Positions 1 through 6,740 of a DNA stretch of 36,784 nucleotides are shown here, piece by piece. How positions within the stretch are numbered: the stretch's first letter is position 1; each line of letters begins with the position of its first letter. This stretch comes from a virus: positions 1 to 36,784 of IMG/VR virus record IMGVR_UViG_3300032309_002296; one strand, written 5' to 3'. Below the pieces are notes generated by a model, which ran no database searches, was not told the DNA's origin, and saw only the letters and a program-made list of their open reading frames with translations. Made by a program: the position numbers and the translations under genes.

Positions 1-1
1 G

Positions 2-178
2 CAAGCTCCATATCAAGAAGTAGATAAGGCTGAATACGATGCACTTGTTGCAAAGATGCCTAAAGACATTCGTTGGGAAGATTTATCTTTTTATGAGACA
101 GAGGATGGCACATCTACCAATGCTACCCTTGCCTGCAGTTCAGATGGAAATTGTGAGCTTGTAGACATATCTGCTTAA
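2..178 (+). CDS. nrdJ: C-terminus of ribonucleoside-triphosphate reductase, probably class II (B12-dependent), partial
   Basis: The window opens inside this gene; only the last 58 residues are present, read from base 2 to the TAA at 176-178. The tail contains MPKDIRWEDL, then a cysteine pair in LACSSDGNCELVDI. From memory, actinophage class II ribonucleotide reductases end in very similar sequence. In this family the C-terminal cysteine pair (here C-x5-C) shuttles electrons from thioredoxin or glutaredoxin to the active site. The enzyme reduces ribonucleotides to deoxyribonucleotides for phage DNA synthesis in the cytoplasm. The catalytic and cobalamin-binding regions lie outside the window, so the class is inferred from the tail alone. 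A different reductase class or another redox protein with a CxnC tail cannot be excluded. Confidence 0.6.
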   Translation, partial: QAPYQEVDKAEYDALVAKMPKDIRWEDLSFYETEDGTSTNATLACSSDGNCELVDISA

Positions 179-180
179 TG

Positions 181-189
181 TGGTAGAAT
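181..189 (+). promoter_or_regulatory. Candidate extended -10 promoter element (TGGTAGAAT)
   Basis: TGG-TAGAAT lies just after the reductase stop codon and matches the extended -10 form TGn-TAnnnT. I see no good -35 at 17 bp. A start near 196 would give a leader of about 54 nt before the holin-like gene at 250. The same element shape recurs in other gaps of this window, which supports it. Confidence 0.4.
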
Positions 190-196
190 TATAGTA

Positions 197-233
197 TTGG
201 GGATATTCCCCAAAATTCTGGGCACCCCGCCCA
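197..233 (+). promoter_or_regulatory. Two small tandem hairpins in the leader of the holin-like gene
   Basis: TTGGGG (197-202) pairs with CCCCAA (208-213) across a 5-nt loop. TGGGC (219-223) then pairs with GCCCA (229-233), also across 5 nt. The ribosome binding site GGAG (238-241) follows directly, 8 nt before the ATG at 250. The hairpins could end upstream transcripts, protect the mRNA 5' end or modulate initiation; no U-tract follows either stem, so they are weak as terminators. Confidence 0.35.
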
Positions 234-249
234 AAATGGAGATGATAAC

Positions 250-486
250 ATGGCTAAATTCAATAAGTTGGATTTAAACAAAGACGGAAAGGTAACAATG
301 ACAGAACAAATTTTAGCAGCGCTTGGAACATATGCTCGTGCATTTCTTTCAGCAGCAATTGCTCTATATATGACTGGCAATACAAATCCAAGAGACCTTC
401 TTCTAGGTGGCGTAGCAGCAGTTGCACCAGTAATCCTTAAGGCTCTAAGCCCAAGTAACAAGGAATTCGGATTCGTAGCAAAGTAA
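250..486 (+). CDS. Holin-like two-segment membrane protein with N-terminal EF-hand loop
   Basis: This 78-residue protein has two hydrophobic segments, roughly residues 26-43 (ARAFLSAAIALYMTG) and 50-67 (LLLGGVAAVAPVILKAL). The pattern ARAFxxAxxALYxxG...GGVAAVxPVxLKALxPxN is typical of short actinophage membrane proteins annotated as holins, which permeabilise the cell membrane at lysis. Residues 8-19 (DLNKDGKVTMTE) form a textbook 12-residue EF-hand loop with D8, N10, D12, G13, V15 and E19, so the N-terminus may bind calcium. No endolysin is adjacent, which weakens the lysis assignment. The start is fixed by GGAG 8 nt upstream. A particle-linked or regulatory membrane protein is the alternative. 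Confidence 0.6.
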   Translation: MAKFNKLDLNKDGKVTMTEQILAALGTYARAFLSAAIALYMTGNTNPRDLLLGGVAAVAPVILKALSPSNKEFGFVAK

Positions 487-510
487 AAATTTAATATCGA
501 ATTAGGGACT

Positions 511-540
511 CTCCTGTGCTAAAATAAGTACAGGAGTTTT
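511..540 (+). terminator. Rho-independent terminator-like hairpin
   Basis: CTCCTGTGCT (511-520) pairs with AGTACAGGAG (527-536), a 10-bp stem with one G-U pair and a 6-nt AT loop, followed by TTTT (537-540) and a second T-rich stretch. It follows the holin-like gene by 24 nt and fits an intrinsic terminator. The loop and 5' arm also contain TGCTAAAAT, a -10-like element, so the structure may serve as both terminator and promoter. Confidence 0.55.
517..525 (+). promoter_or_regulatory. Candidate extended -10 element (TGCTAAAAT) inside a hairpin
   Basis: TGC-TAAAAT matches the extended -10 form seen elsewhere in the window. Transcription would begin near 532, giving a leader of about 26 nt with ribosome binding site AGGAG (about 549-553) before the ATG at 558. 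A weak -35-like TCGAAT sits 17 bp upstream. It overlaps the terminator-like stem, so either role may be the true one. Confidence 0.35.
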
Positions 541-557
541 CCTATTTTAGGAGAGAT

Positions 558-905
558 ATGTCAGCGCAGAAAAATTTTGAAATTGACCAAAACACTACAT
601 TTTCATTTATTGTCGAGTACAAAGACAATGCTGGACTTCCAATTGCGCTAACCTCAGCATCTGCAAAAATGCAGGTTAGAGACACAAAAGGCGGATCTAA
701 ATTAGCATTTACACTATCATCACCAACAAGCGGAATTGTTATAGATCAACCAGCAGGCAAATTGACAATAACAATGTCTCAAGCACAAACAAACAGTCTT
801 TTTTATCCAAAGTCTTCTTACGACATTATGGTCACAGATTCAAATGGAAATAGAACAAAGCTTCTTGAAGGATACATAACCTTAAGTAGGTCGGTGACAA
901 TATGA
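558..905 (+). CDS. Phage particle protein, small beta-sandwich type
   Basis: This is a 115-residue protein. It runs FEIDQNTTFSFIVEYKD, then ALTSASAKMQVRD, GIVIDQPAGKLTITMSQAQT and LLEGYITLSRSVTI. The order 'low-level forcing term, unusual-strain QVR strand, GxxTLxxS strand, D-x-x-VT-D, LLEG-x-V-x-x-S' is common in small phage structural proteins that sit near tail fibres or baseplates, resembling the N-terminal domain of upper-baseplate proteins. The exact role is unknown. It has a good ribosome binding site (AGGAG) and overlaps the next gene by 4 nt as ATGA, so the two are probably translationally coupled. It is likely the first gene of the fibre block. Confidence 0.6.
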   Translation: MSAQKNFEIDQNTTFSFIVEYKDNAGLPIALTSASAKMQVRDTKGGSKLAFTLSSPTSGIVIDQPAGKLTITMSQAQTNSLFYPKSSYDIMVTDSNGNRTKLLEGYITLSRSVTI

Positions 906-1345
906 ACAACGAAAGAGTAATAGTAACCGAAATTAAAAATGATGTAGTAATTTCTACATCTGGCCCACAAGGCCCAAGAGGAAAAACAATCCTCAATGGC
1001 ACTGGAGCCCCATCAAATTCACTTGGTCTTGAGGGTGATTTTTATTACGATAAAAACACAACAAGATTTTATGGCCCAAAAACAAACGACCTAACATGGG
1101 AGGGAGCTTCAAACTACCTTCTAAGCACAGGAACACTAACCTACCCATGGAATATTAATCAGGTAACGGGTCCTCAAAATGGAGTGTATTCTTTACAGAT
1201 AACTCATAATCTTGGGTACAACCCAAACGTAACCATAAAAAATAGCTCAGGTGACATATTAGAAACTGGAATAGACTATAATAGTATTAACCAAATTACA
1301 CTGACGATGGCACAACCATTTTCAGGGACAGCGTACCTGTCCTAA
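902..1345 (+). CDS. Small tail fibre module protein with short collagen-like start
   Basis: This is a 147-residue protein. Residues 20-27 are GPQGPRGK, a very short collagen-like Gly-x-y run. It is followed by a G-x-FYYDKNTTRFYGP...TWEG module (about residues 43-70) that recurs in other fibre proteins here. The C-terminal half contains ITHNLGYNPNVTIKNSSGD, a HNLG-x-x-x-V-x-V motif that the next protein also carries near its C-terminus (THNLGSDDVTVQVF), so the two share a distal domain. These features place it among fibre or adhesin subunits. The start overlaps the upstream stop (ATGA). Function beyond 'virion fibre component' cannot be read from the sequence. Confidence 0.55.
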   Translation: MNNERVIVTEIKNDVVISTSGPQGPRGKTILNGTGAPSNSLGLEGDFYYDKNTTRFYGPKTNDLTWEGASNYLLSTGTLTYPWNINQVTGPQNGVYSLQITHNLGYNPNVTIKNSSGDILETGIDYNSINQITLTMAQPFSGTAYLS

Positions 1346-1358
1346 AGGAGAGTAAAAA

Positions 1359-2747
1359 ATGGCAAGATTATTTGTAACCAACATTGACCTCAATAAGAAT
1401 GAGCTGCTCAATGCAAGAATTCAGAATTTAAGTTCAGCACCATCAAATCCAGCAGCTGGTCAGATTTACTATGACTCAACTAATAATACAATGTATTACT
1501 ACAATGGACTTGCCTCTCCAAACGGTCCATGGATGCCGATGTCTGGATCTACAGAAGTCATTCAAGACGTAATTGGTTCAGCAATCGTAGGTGGCGTAGG
1601 TTTAACATCAACATATAACGACACTGCAGGCACAACAACAATCGATTTAGACAACACCGCAGTAACTGCTGGCTCATACGGATCCACAACAAAGATTCCA
1701 ACATTTACAGTAGATGCACAAGGTCGTTTAACTGCTGCAAGCGAAGCAGACGTAGCAACAAACCTTTCAATAGCAGGAGACACTGGAACAGATACAGTTA
1801 ATCTACTAACTGACACGTTAACAGTTGCTGGTGGAGAAGGAATTGACGTAGCTGTAACAAATAATACAGTTACAGTATCAGCAGAAGATGCAACTTCAAC
1901 CAATAAGGGTGTTGCAAGCTTTAACGCAACAGACTTCACAGTAACATCAGGCGCAGTAACATTAAATGCTGAGCGTGTACAAGATATTGTTGGCGGACAA
2001 ATTGTTGCAGGCGAAGGCATCGATGTAACATACGATGATGCAGCAGGAACCCTAACAGTAGATGCAGAAATTGCAACAACTACAAACCGTGGTGTTGCTT
2101 CTTTTGCTACAGCAGATTTTACCGTAACAGACGGTGCAGTAAGTGTTAAAAATGTAAACCTTGGAACACAAACAACAGGTGATTACGTTGCTAATATTCA
2201 AGGTACAGCAAATGAAGTAACAGTAAGCCCAACATCTGGAGAAGGAACCACAGTAACAATTGGTTTGCCAGATGATGTAAGCATTACTAACAATTTAACA
2301 GTTGGCGGAAACTTAAATGTAACTGGAACAATTAATTCAGTAAATACTTCAGAAGTTAACATTGTAGATAACAAGGTAAACCTTAACTCTAATGCAACAG
2401 GAACACCAGTAGCAAATGCTGGAATTAGAGTAGAGCGTGGAGACGCTACAGACGTTGAAATTCTTTGGAATGAGACGGATGACCGCTGGACATTAACAAA
2501 CAACGGTACAAATTATCACGCCATCACAAGAAAATATGCTGCAGACCTTGCAAACCCAAGCTCTGAAACATTTATACTTGTAACTCACAATTTAGGATCA
2601 GATGATGTTACTGTACAAGTTTTTGAAACAGGTGGACTCAAGGCTTTAGTTGAAACAGACGTAGAACGCACATCAGCAAATACAGTTACACTAAGATTTG
2701 GCACAGCACCAGCAAGTGGAGCATACAGAGTCGTAATTACTGGTTAA
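1359..2747 (+). CDS. Tail fibre protein with YDD repeats
   Basis: This 462-residue protein opens with a G-x-IYYDSTNNTMYYYNG module (about residues 34-60). Two copies of a QD-(x)n-TYNDTAG / QD-(x)n-TYDDAAG repeat follow near 69 and 208. A stretch near 305-345 reads NLTVGGNLNVTGTINSVN...VNIVDNKVNLN, typical of beta-helical fibre shafts in T4-like aquatic phages. The C-terminus carries THNLGSDDVTVQVFETGG, shared with the preceding protein. The composition is rich in Thr, Val, Asn and Gly with no cysteine, as expected for trimeric fibres. AAAGGAGAG gives a strong ribosome binding site. It is likely an adhesin or fibre shaft; whether it is the main receptor binder is unknown. Confidence 0.7.
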   Translation: MARLFVTNIDLNKNELLNARIQNLSSAPSNPAAGQIYYDSTNNTMYYYNGLASPNGPWMPMSGSTEVIQDVIGSAIVGGVGLTSTYNDTAGTTTIDLDNTAVTAGSYGSTTKIPTFTVDAQGRLTAASEADVATNLSIAGDTGTDTVNLLTDTLTVAGGEGIDVAVTNNTVTVSAEDATSTNKGVASFNATDFTVTSGAVTLNAERVQDIVGGQIVAGEGIDVTYDDAAGTLTVDAEIATTTNRGVASFATADFTVTDGAVSVKNVNLGTQTTGDYVANIQGTANEVTVSPTSGEGTTVTIGLPDDVSITNNLTVGGNLNVTGTINSVNTSEVNIVDNKVNLNSNATGTPVANAGIRVERGDATDVEILWNETDDRWTLTNNGTNYHAITRKYAADLANPSSETFILVTHNLGSDDVTVQVFETGGLKALVETDVERTSANTVTLRFGTAPASGAYRVVITG

Positions 2748-2757
2748 GGAGATTTAA

Positions 2758-3063
2758 ATGTCTGTAAAAAGATTAGTTCCCCTTAATGCCGTAGAGTTAT
2801 CATCAGATCCATCAGTTGGTCGTCGTGGAGATATATATTACAATACAGTAGCACAAGAACTTAGAGTATATTCAGGAATAGAATGGTTACCTGTAGGCTC
2901 AAGTGGACCTCAATACTTATTAGAAAATCACATTCATACATATGATGGAGATATTCATACTGTATACGCAGGCGCATACAACCCAACCGTAACAATATTT
3001 GACGGTGGAACTTCACAATCTCAATATGATGAAACTAAAGACATTGATGCAGGTTCATTATGA
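2758..3063 (+). CDS. Small fibre-associated protein
   Basis: This 101-residue protein contains RRGDIYYNTVAQELRVYSGIEWLPV (residues about 22-46, quoted in parts: G-x-IYYN...RVYSG...W), the same short module found in several fibre proteins of this window. The rest is rich in His, Tyr and Asp (for example HIHTYDGDIHTVYAG) and ends DETKDIDAGSL. It has AAGGAGAT as ribosome binding site and overlaps the following fibre gene by 4 nt (ATGA), so it is probably made with it. It could be a connector or an attachment subunit. I do not recognise a specific family. Confidence 0.5.
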   Translation: MSVKRLVPLNAVELSSDPSVGRRGDIYYNTVAQELRVYSGIEWLPVGSSGPQYLLENHIHTYDGDIHTVYAGAYNPTVTIFDGGTSQSQYDETKDIDAGSL

Positions 3064-4442
3064 CATATAGCTCAGTAAAACATAAAAGAGGAACATCTGC
3101 ACAATGGGCTGCCGCCACATATGTATTAAAAGATGGCGAAATTGGAATCGATAAAACTTTAAATAAAATTAAGATTGGCAACGGATCTTCTTTATGGCCA
3201 GCTCTTGCTTTTGTTACTATTGAGGCCAGTGAAATAACAGAGCTTGCCCAGGATGCTATAGATTTAGCATTAGTTGCGGGTAATGGAATTACAAAGACAT
3301 ACAACGATGTTGCAAATACAATTACGCTTTCAGTAGACACTACTATTGCAAATAAAACATATGTTGACACAGCAATATCAGGATTACAAAGTGCAACTAC
3401 TCAAGTTTATATTCCCTTAAGTTTAATGGGACAGGTAGATGGAGTTGCAGAGCTTGATGCAAATGCTTTAATTCCTGATTCTCAAATCCCATCAGAAATT
3501 ACAAGAAATACAGTTGCTCAAACTTTAACAAACAAAACAATTGGTTTAGGAACTGGCATAACATCAATTTATGGGGTAGATAATATTGATGGGCTTGCTG
3601 GACAAAACAATATACCAATTTATCAAGCAGGTTTAGATAGAGGCGGAAGAATAAATATTAGCTCCCTAGGTGTTATATCAATAGCAAACTCTGGAGTCGG
3701 TTATGTTTCTGGCCTAGTAACAAATGCTGGCGGAACAAGATTTAATATAACAGTTGGCGGAAATACGCTTAGTGGAACGTTGGCTGAGTTTAATGCGGCA
3801 CTGACAGATGGAAATTTTGCAACAGAGTCTTATGTATCAACTGCAGTTTCTAATATACTAGATTCAGCTCCAGAAGCATTAAATACTTTAAACGAACTAG
3901 CAGCTGCAATAAATGACGATGCTTCTTATGCGTCTACTATTACTACAGCTTTAGGCACAAAGCTAGATTCTTCTACAGCGGCATCAACATATGCACCAAT
4001 TGCTTCCCCAACTTTTACTGGAACAGTTAGCGGAGTTACAAAGGCACACGTAGGTCTTTCAGATGTTGATAATACAACTGATCTAAATAAACCAATATCT
4101 ACAGCAACACAAAGTGCCTTAGATTTAAAACTTGATTCTACTGCCAGATTTATAACTCGGAGCACACAGTCTTCTACATATGCAGTTTTACCATCAGATT
4201 TAAATAAAATGATAGAAATGTCTGGAGGAGGGTTTATTGATGTTACAGACTCAGTTCAATTTGCCACTGGATTTTCTGTAGACATTCTGCAAACAACAGG
4301 TTCTCAAGTTACGGTAAGAGGTGTTGGAACAACAGTAATTAATGGAACCCCAGGGCTAAAATTAAGAACTCAATGGTCAAGTGCAACTTTAATTAAAAGA
4401 GCTACAGATCTATGGGTTTTAATTGGAGATCTTTCTCCATAA
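3060..4442 (+). CDS. Tail fibre protein with Mtd_N-type N-terminal domain
   Basis: This is a 460-residue protein. Residues about 8-50 (KHKRGTSAQWAA...LKDGEIGID...KIKIGNGSSLW) match the N-terminal domain of the Bordetella phage major tropism determinant (Mtd_N), which anchors many fibres. A YDD repeat follows (AQDAI...GITKTYNDVANTITLSV), then ANKTYVDTAISGL and VDGVAELD, the LNTLNELAAAIN...TALGTKLD segment (about 280-305) and SDVDNTTDLNKPIS, all frequent in phage fibres. The C-terminus (SVDILQTTGSQVTVRGVGTTV...QWSSATLIKRA) is a beta domain shared with the 5544-6740 protein. It overlaps the next gene by one base (TAATG). Host recognition is the likely role. Confidence 0.75.
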   Translation: MTYSSVKHKRGTSAQWAAATYVLKDGEIGIDKTLNKIKIGNGSSLWPALAFVTIEASEITELAQDAIDLALVAGNGITKTYNDVANTITLSVDTTIANKTYVDTAISGLQSATTQVYIPLSLMGQVDGVAELDANALIPDSQIPSEITRNTVAQTLTNKTIGLGTGITSIYGVDNIDGLAGQNNIPIYQAGLDRGGRINISSLGVISIANSGVGYVSGLVTNAGGTRFNITVGGNTLSGTLAEFNAALTDGNFATESYVSTAVSNILDSAPEALNTLNELAAAINDDASYASTITTALGTKLDSSTAASTYAPIASPTFTGTVSGVTKAHVGLSDVDNTTDLNKPISTATQSALDLKLDSTARFITRSTQSSTYAVLPSDLNKMIEMSGGGFIDVTDSVQFATGFSVDILQTTGSQVTVRGVGTTVINGTPGLKLRTQWSSATLIKRATDLWVLIGDLSP

Positions 4443-5533
4443 TGTTTAGTCGTGCCAGAAAGGCCTCCGCAGGTTCCTATGTTGGCCCAATTACAATAAA
4501 CTCTATAACATCTAACCTAGATGGAACATCAGCAACAATTTCTTTTACCCATAATTTAAAGGGCAAAAACTCTTTATCTTATCAAGCTAGTACAGCAGGA
4601 CTATCTTCCACTGGTTCTAGCCCGTTGACAATAAATGGACTAGCTTCAGGAACAAGTTATGTATTTAATATTGTTGCATCTTCTGCAGCTGGAGTAATAG
4701 GTACATCTAGCGTCAACTCTGGTTCAACTTTAATTCAGCAGCAATCATATTCTCTTTCTCAAACATTTACATCTGGTGGAAACTTTACTGTTCCCGTTGG
4801 AGTATCTCAAATAGCTGTAAAAGGTATAGGGGCAGGAGGAACAGGAGCAACGGGAGGAAACTCTGATGGAGGCAGCGGTGCTACTGGTGGTCGAGGCGGC
4901 GGAGGCGGAGGAGGATTTATTTTTAAAAACTATAACGTAACCCCTGGTCAAGTGTTTGCGGTGTCTATAGGATCTTCTGGACAAAATACAAGTTTTGGTT
5001 CTTTGGCTACAGCAACATCTGGAAGTTCCTCTGGTGGAGGCGGAGTTTCTGCTACTATTGGTTTAGAGGCTTCGTCTGGCGGCCCTGGTGGCGGATCTGG
5101 TGGCACAGGTGGAGGATACAGCTATAATTATGGAACCCCTTCTGGAGGTCAACAAGGAAACCCTGGTTCTGGCGGAGCAACTTTAAACTCTTCTGCACCT
5201 GGTGTCGGATCAATAACTTTGGGCGGAAGCGGTGGTGGCGGAGGCGGTGGCGCAGTAGGAAGTACAAACGGACCAGCTAATGGCGGGCAAGGCGGAAACC
5301 CTGGTTCAAATGCAGGAAGAGGTGGAGACGGTGGTCGTGGTGCACAGCCAGGTTCTGGAGGTACAACATCTTCTGGTTCGGTTGGTTCAGGAGCAACAGG
5401 TCGGGGGTCAGGCGGCGGTGGCGGTGGAGGCGGGGCTTTATCAAGAGATTCAGGAACAGGTGGAGGAATAGCAACACAAGGTGGCACAGGCGGAGCAGGA
5501 CAACCAGGTATAATTTATGTATATGTTAGATAA
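4442..5533 (+). CDS. Glycine-rich adhesin with fibronectin type III-like domain
   Basis: I take the ATG at 4442, which overlaps the previous stop as TAATG, giving 363 residues; an in-frame ATG at 4412 would overlap by 31 nt. Residues about 16-95 resemble a fibronectin III domain (TSNLDGTSATISF...PLTINGLASGTSYVFNIVASS). Residues 106-130 (SLSQTFTSGGNFTVPVGVSQIAVKGIG) begin a glycine-rich domain, and the rest is almost entirely Gly-rich runs (GGGGGGG blocks) to the C-terminal IIYVYVR strand. Glycine-rich domains of this form occur in phage receptor-recognition proteins, including T-even gp38, where loops between polyglycine helices contact the host receptor. It is a likely distal receptor binder. 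Confidence 0.75.
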   Translation: MFSRARKASAGSYVGPITINSITSNLDGTSATISFTHNLKGKNSLSYQASTAGLSSTGSSPLTINGLASGTSYVFNIVASSAAGVIGTSSVNSGSTLIQQQSYSLSQTFTSGGNFTVPVGVSQIAVKGIGAGGTGATGGNSDGGSGATGGRGGGGGGGFIFKNYNVTPGQVFAVSIGSSGQNTSFGSLATATSGSSSGGGGVSATIGLEASSGGPGGGSGGTGGGYSYNYGTPSGGQQGNPGSGGATLNSSAPGVGSITLGGSGGGGGGGAVGSTNGPANGGQGGNPGSNAGRGGDGGRGAQPGSGGTTSSGSVGSGATGRGSGGGGGGGGALSRDSGTGGGIATQGGTGGAGQPGIIYVYVR

Positions 5534-5543
5534 GGGGTAAAAA

Positions 5544-6740
5544 ATGGCAATTAGATTACAATTAAGAAGAGACAGTTCAACCAACTGGACTACAAATAAC
5601 CCTATCTTACAAATAGGAGAGTTTGGTTTTGACACAACTGTAAATCGTTTTAAAGTTGGAATTTCATCAGGAGAATCTTCTAGATGGAATGCCTTGCCAT
5701 ACTTAAATGTTATTCCTAGTGAATTATCAGAGCTTGCTCAAGATGCAGTTGAAGCTGCAATTTCGGCGGGAACTGGAATTGCTAAGGTTTATAATGATAA
5801 TGCTAATACTATTACTCTTTCAGTAGATAACACAATTGCTAACAAGACATACGTAGATACCGCTGTTTCAGGTTTAGGAAATACTGTATCTACAGGGTAT
5901 ATTTCAATATCTCTTAAAGGAAACGTAGATGGAGTAGCAGAACTTGATGAAGATGGCTATGTACCACAAACACAATTAACTAACACAATAACAGAGGTTA
6001 AAGGTTATACTGATACATCAATTTCTAATTTAGTTAATGCAGCTCCAACAACCTTAAATACTTTAAAAGAACTGTCAGACGCTTTAGGTGCAGATCCAAA
6101 TTTTGCTACAACAACAGCAACCGCCCTGGGTACAAAAATAACTGCTTCAACCACAGACACACTTACAAATAAAACAATTAATTTATCTTCAAACACTTTT
6201 ACTGGAACAAAGGCACAATTTAATACTGCAATGTTAGATGCAGATTTTGCAACGCTTACTGGTACTGAAGAGCTTACAAATAAAACATTAAACTCTCCAA
6301 GTATTAATCAGCCATTTGGTTTAGTAAAAGGCGATGTAGGGTTAGGAAATGTTGATAATACTTCTGATGCAAATAAGCCCATATCTTCAGCAACTCAAAC
6401 AGCTCTTAATGCAAAATCTAATAATCTTACAACATCAAATGTAATTGCAGCAGCATTTTATCAAATAGCTTTAGCTGATATTTATACAAGACTAGAGTTT
6501 ACTTCAGCATCACCAGTTACTGTCATAATTCCAGCAGATCTTACTTTAAATCTTCCAGTAGGGTCCAGCCTTGAATTGCTTCAAGCAGGCACAGGAAAAA
6601 TAACGGTTCAAGGTGAACAGATATCTGTATCAATATATGGACCAGATAGTCAATTTAAATCAAGAGTGCAATGGTCTTCAATATTCCTTGAAAAAAGAGC
6701 AGCAAACAGCTGGTTGGTAACTGGCGATACGGAAGCCTAA
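5544..6740 (+). CDS. Tail fibre protein with Mtd_N-type domain, paralogue of the 3060-4442 gene
   Basis: This is a 398-residue protein. The N-terminus (RLQLRRDSSTNWTTNN...IGEFGFDTTVNRFKVGIS) is an Mtd_N-type anchor. It is followed by AQDAV...GIAKVYNDNANTITLSV, ANKTYVDTAVSGLG, VDGVAELD, LNTLKELSDALG...TALGTKI, GNVDNTSDANKPIS and a C-terminal beta domain ending QWSSIFLEKRAANSWLVTGD. Order and wording parallel the 3060-4442 protein almost throughout, so the two arose by duplication. It lacks the central region around 190-260 of that protein. The gene starts 11 nt after the glycine-rich adhesin and overlaps the next by one base. It is likely an alternative or heteromeric fibre subunit. Confidence 0.75.
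   Translation: MAIRLQLRRDSSTNWTTNNPILQIGEFGFDTTVNRFKVGISSGESSRWNALPYLNVIPSELSELAQDAVEAAISAGTGIAKVYNDNANTITLSVDNTIANKTYVDTAVSGLGNTVSTGYISISLKGNVDGVAELDEDGYVPQTQLTNTITEVKGYTDTSISNLVNAAPTTLNTLKELSDALGADPNFATTTATALGTKITASTTDTLTNKTINLSSNTFTGTKAQFNTAMLDADFATLTGTEELTNKTLNSPSINQPFGLVKGDVGLGNVDNTSDANKPISSATQTALNAKSNNLTTSNVIAAAFYQIALADIYTRLEFTSASPVTVIIPADLTLNLPVGSSLELLQAGTGKITVQGEQISVSIYGPDSQFKSRVQWSSIFLEKRAANSWLVTGDTEA

Noticed and set aside
4223-4245. Internal GGAGGAGGG with a downstream ATG in the 3060 fibre gene
   Set aside because: The ATG is out of frame and the GGA/GGG codons encode a Gly run; it is unlike the in-frame internal start at 35547.
5149-5487. Proline-rich minus-strand frame opposite the glycine-rich adhesin
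   Set aside because: Polyproline is the reverse reading of polyglycine (GGN) codons. Similar shadows occur at 23441-23764.
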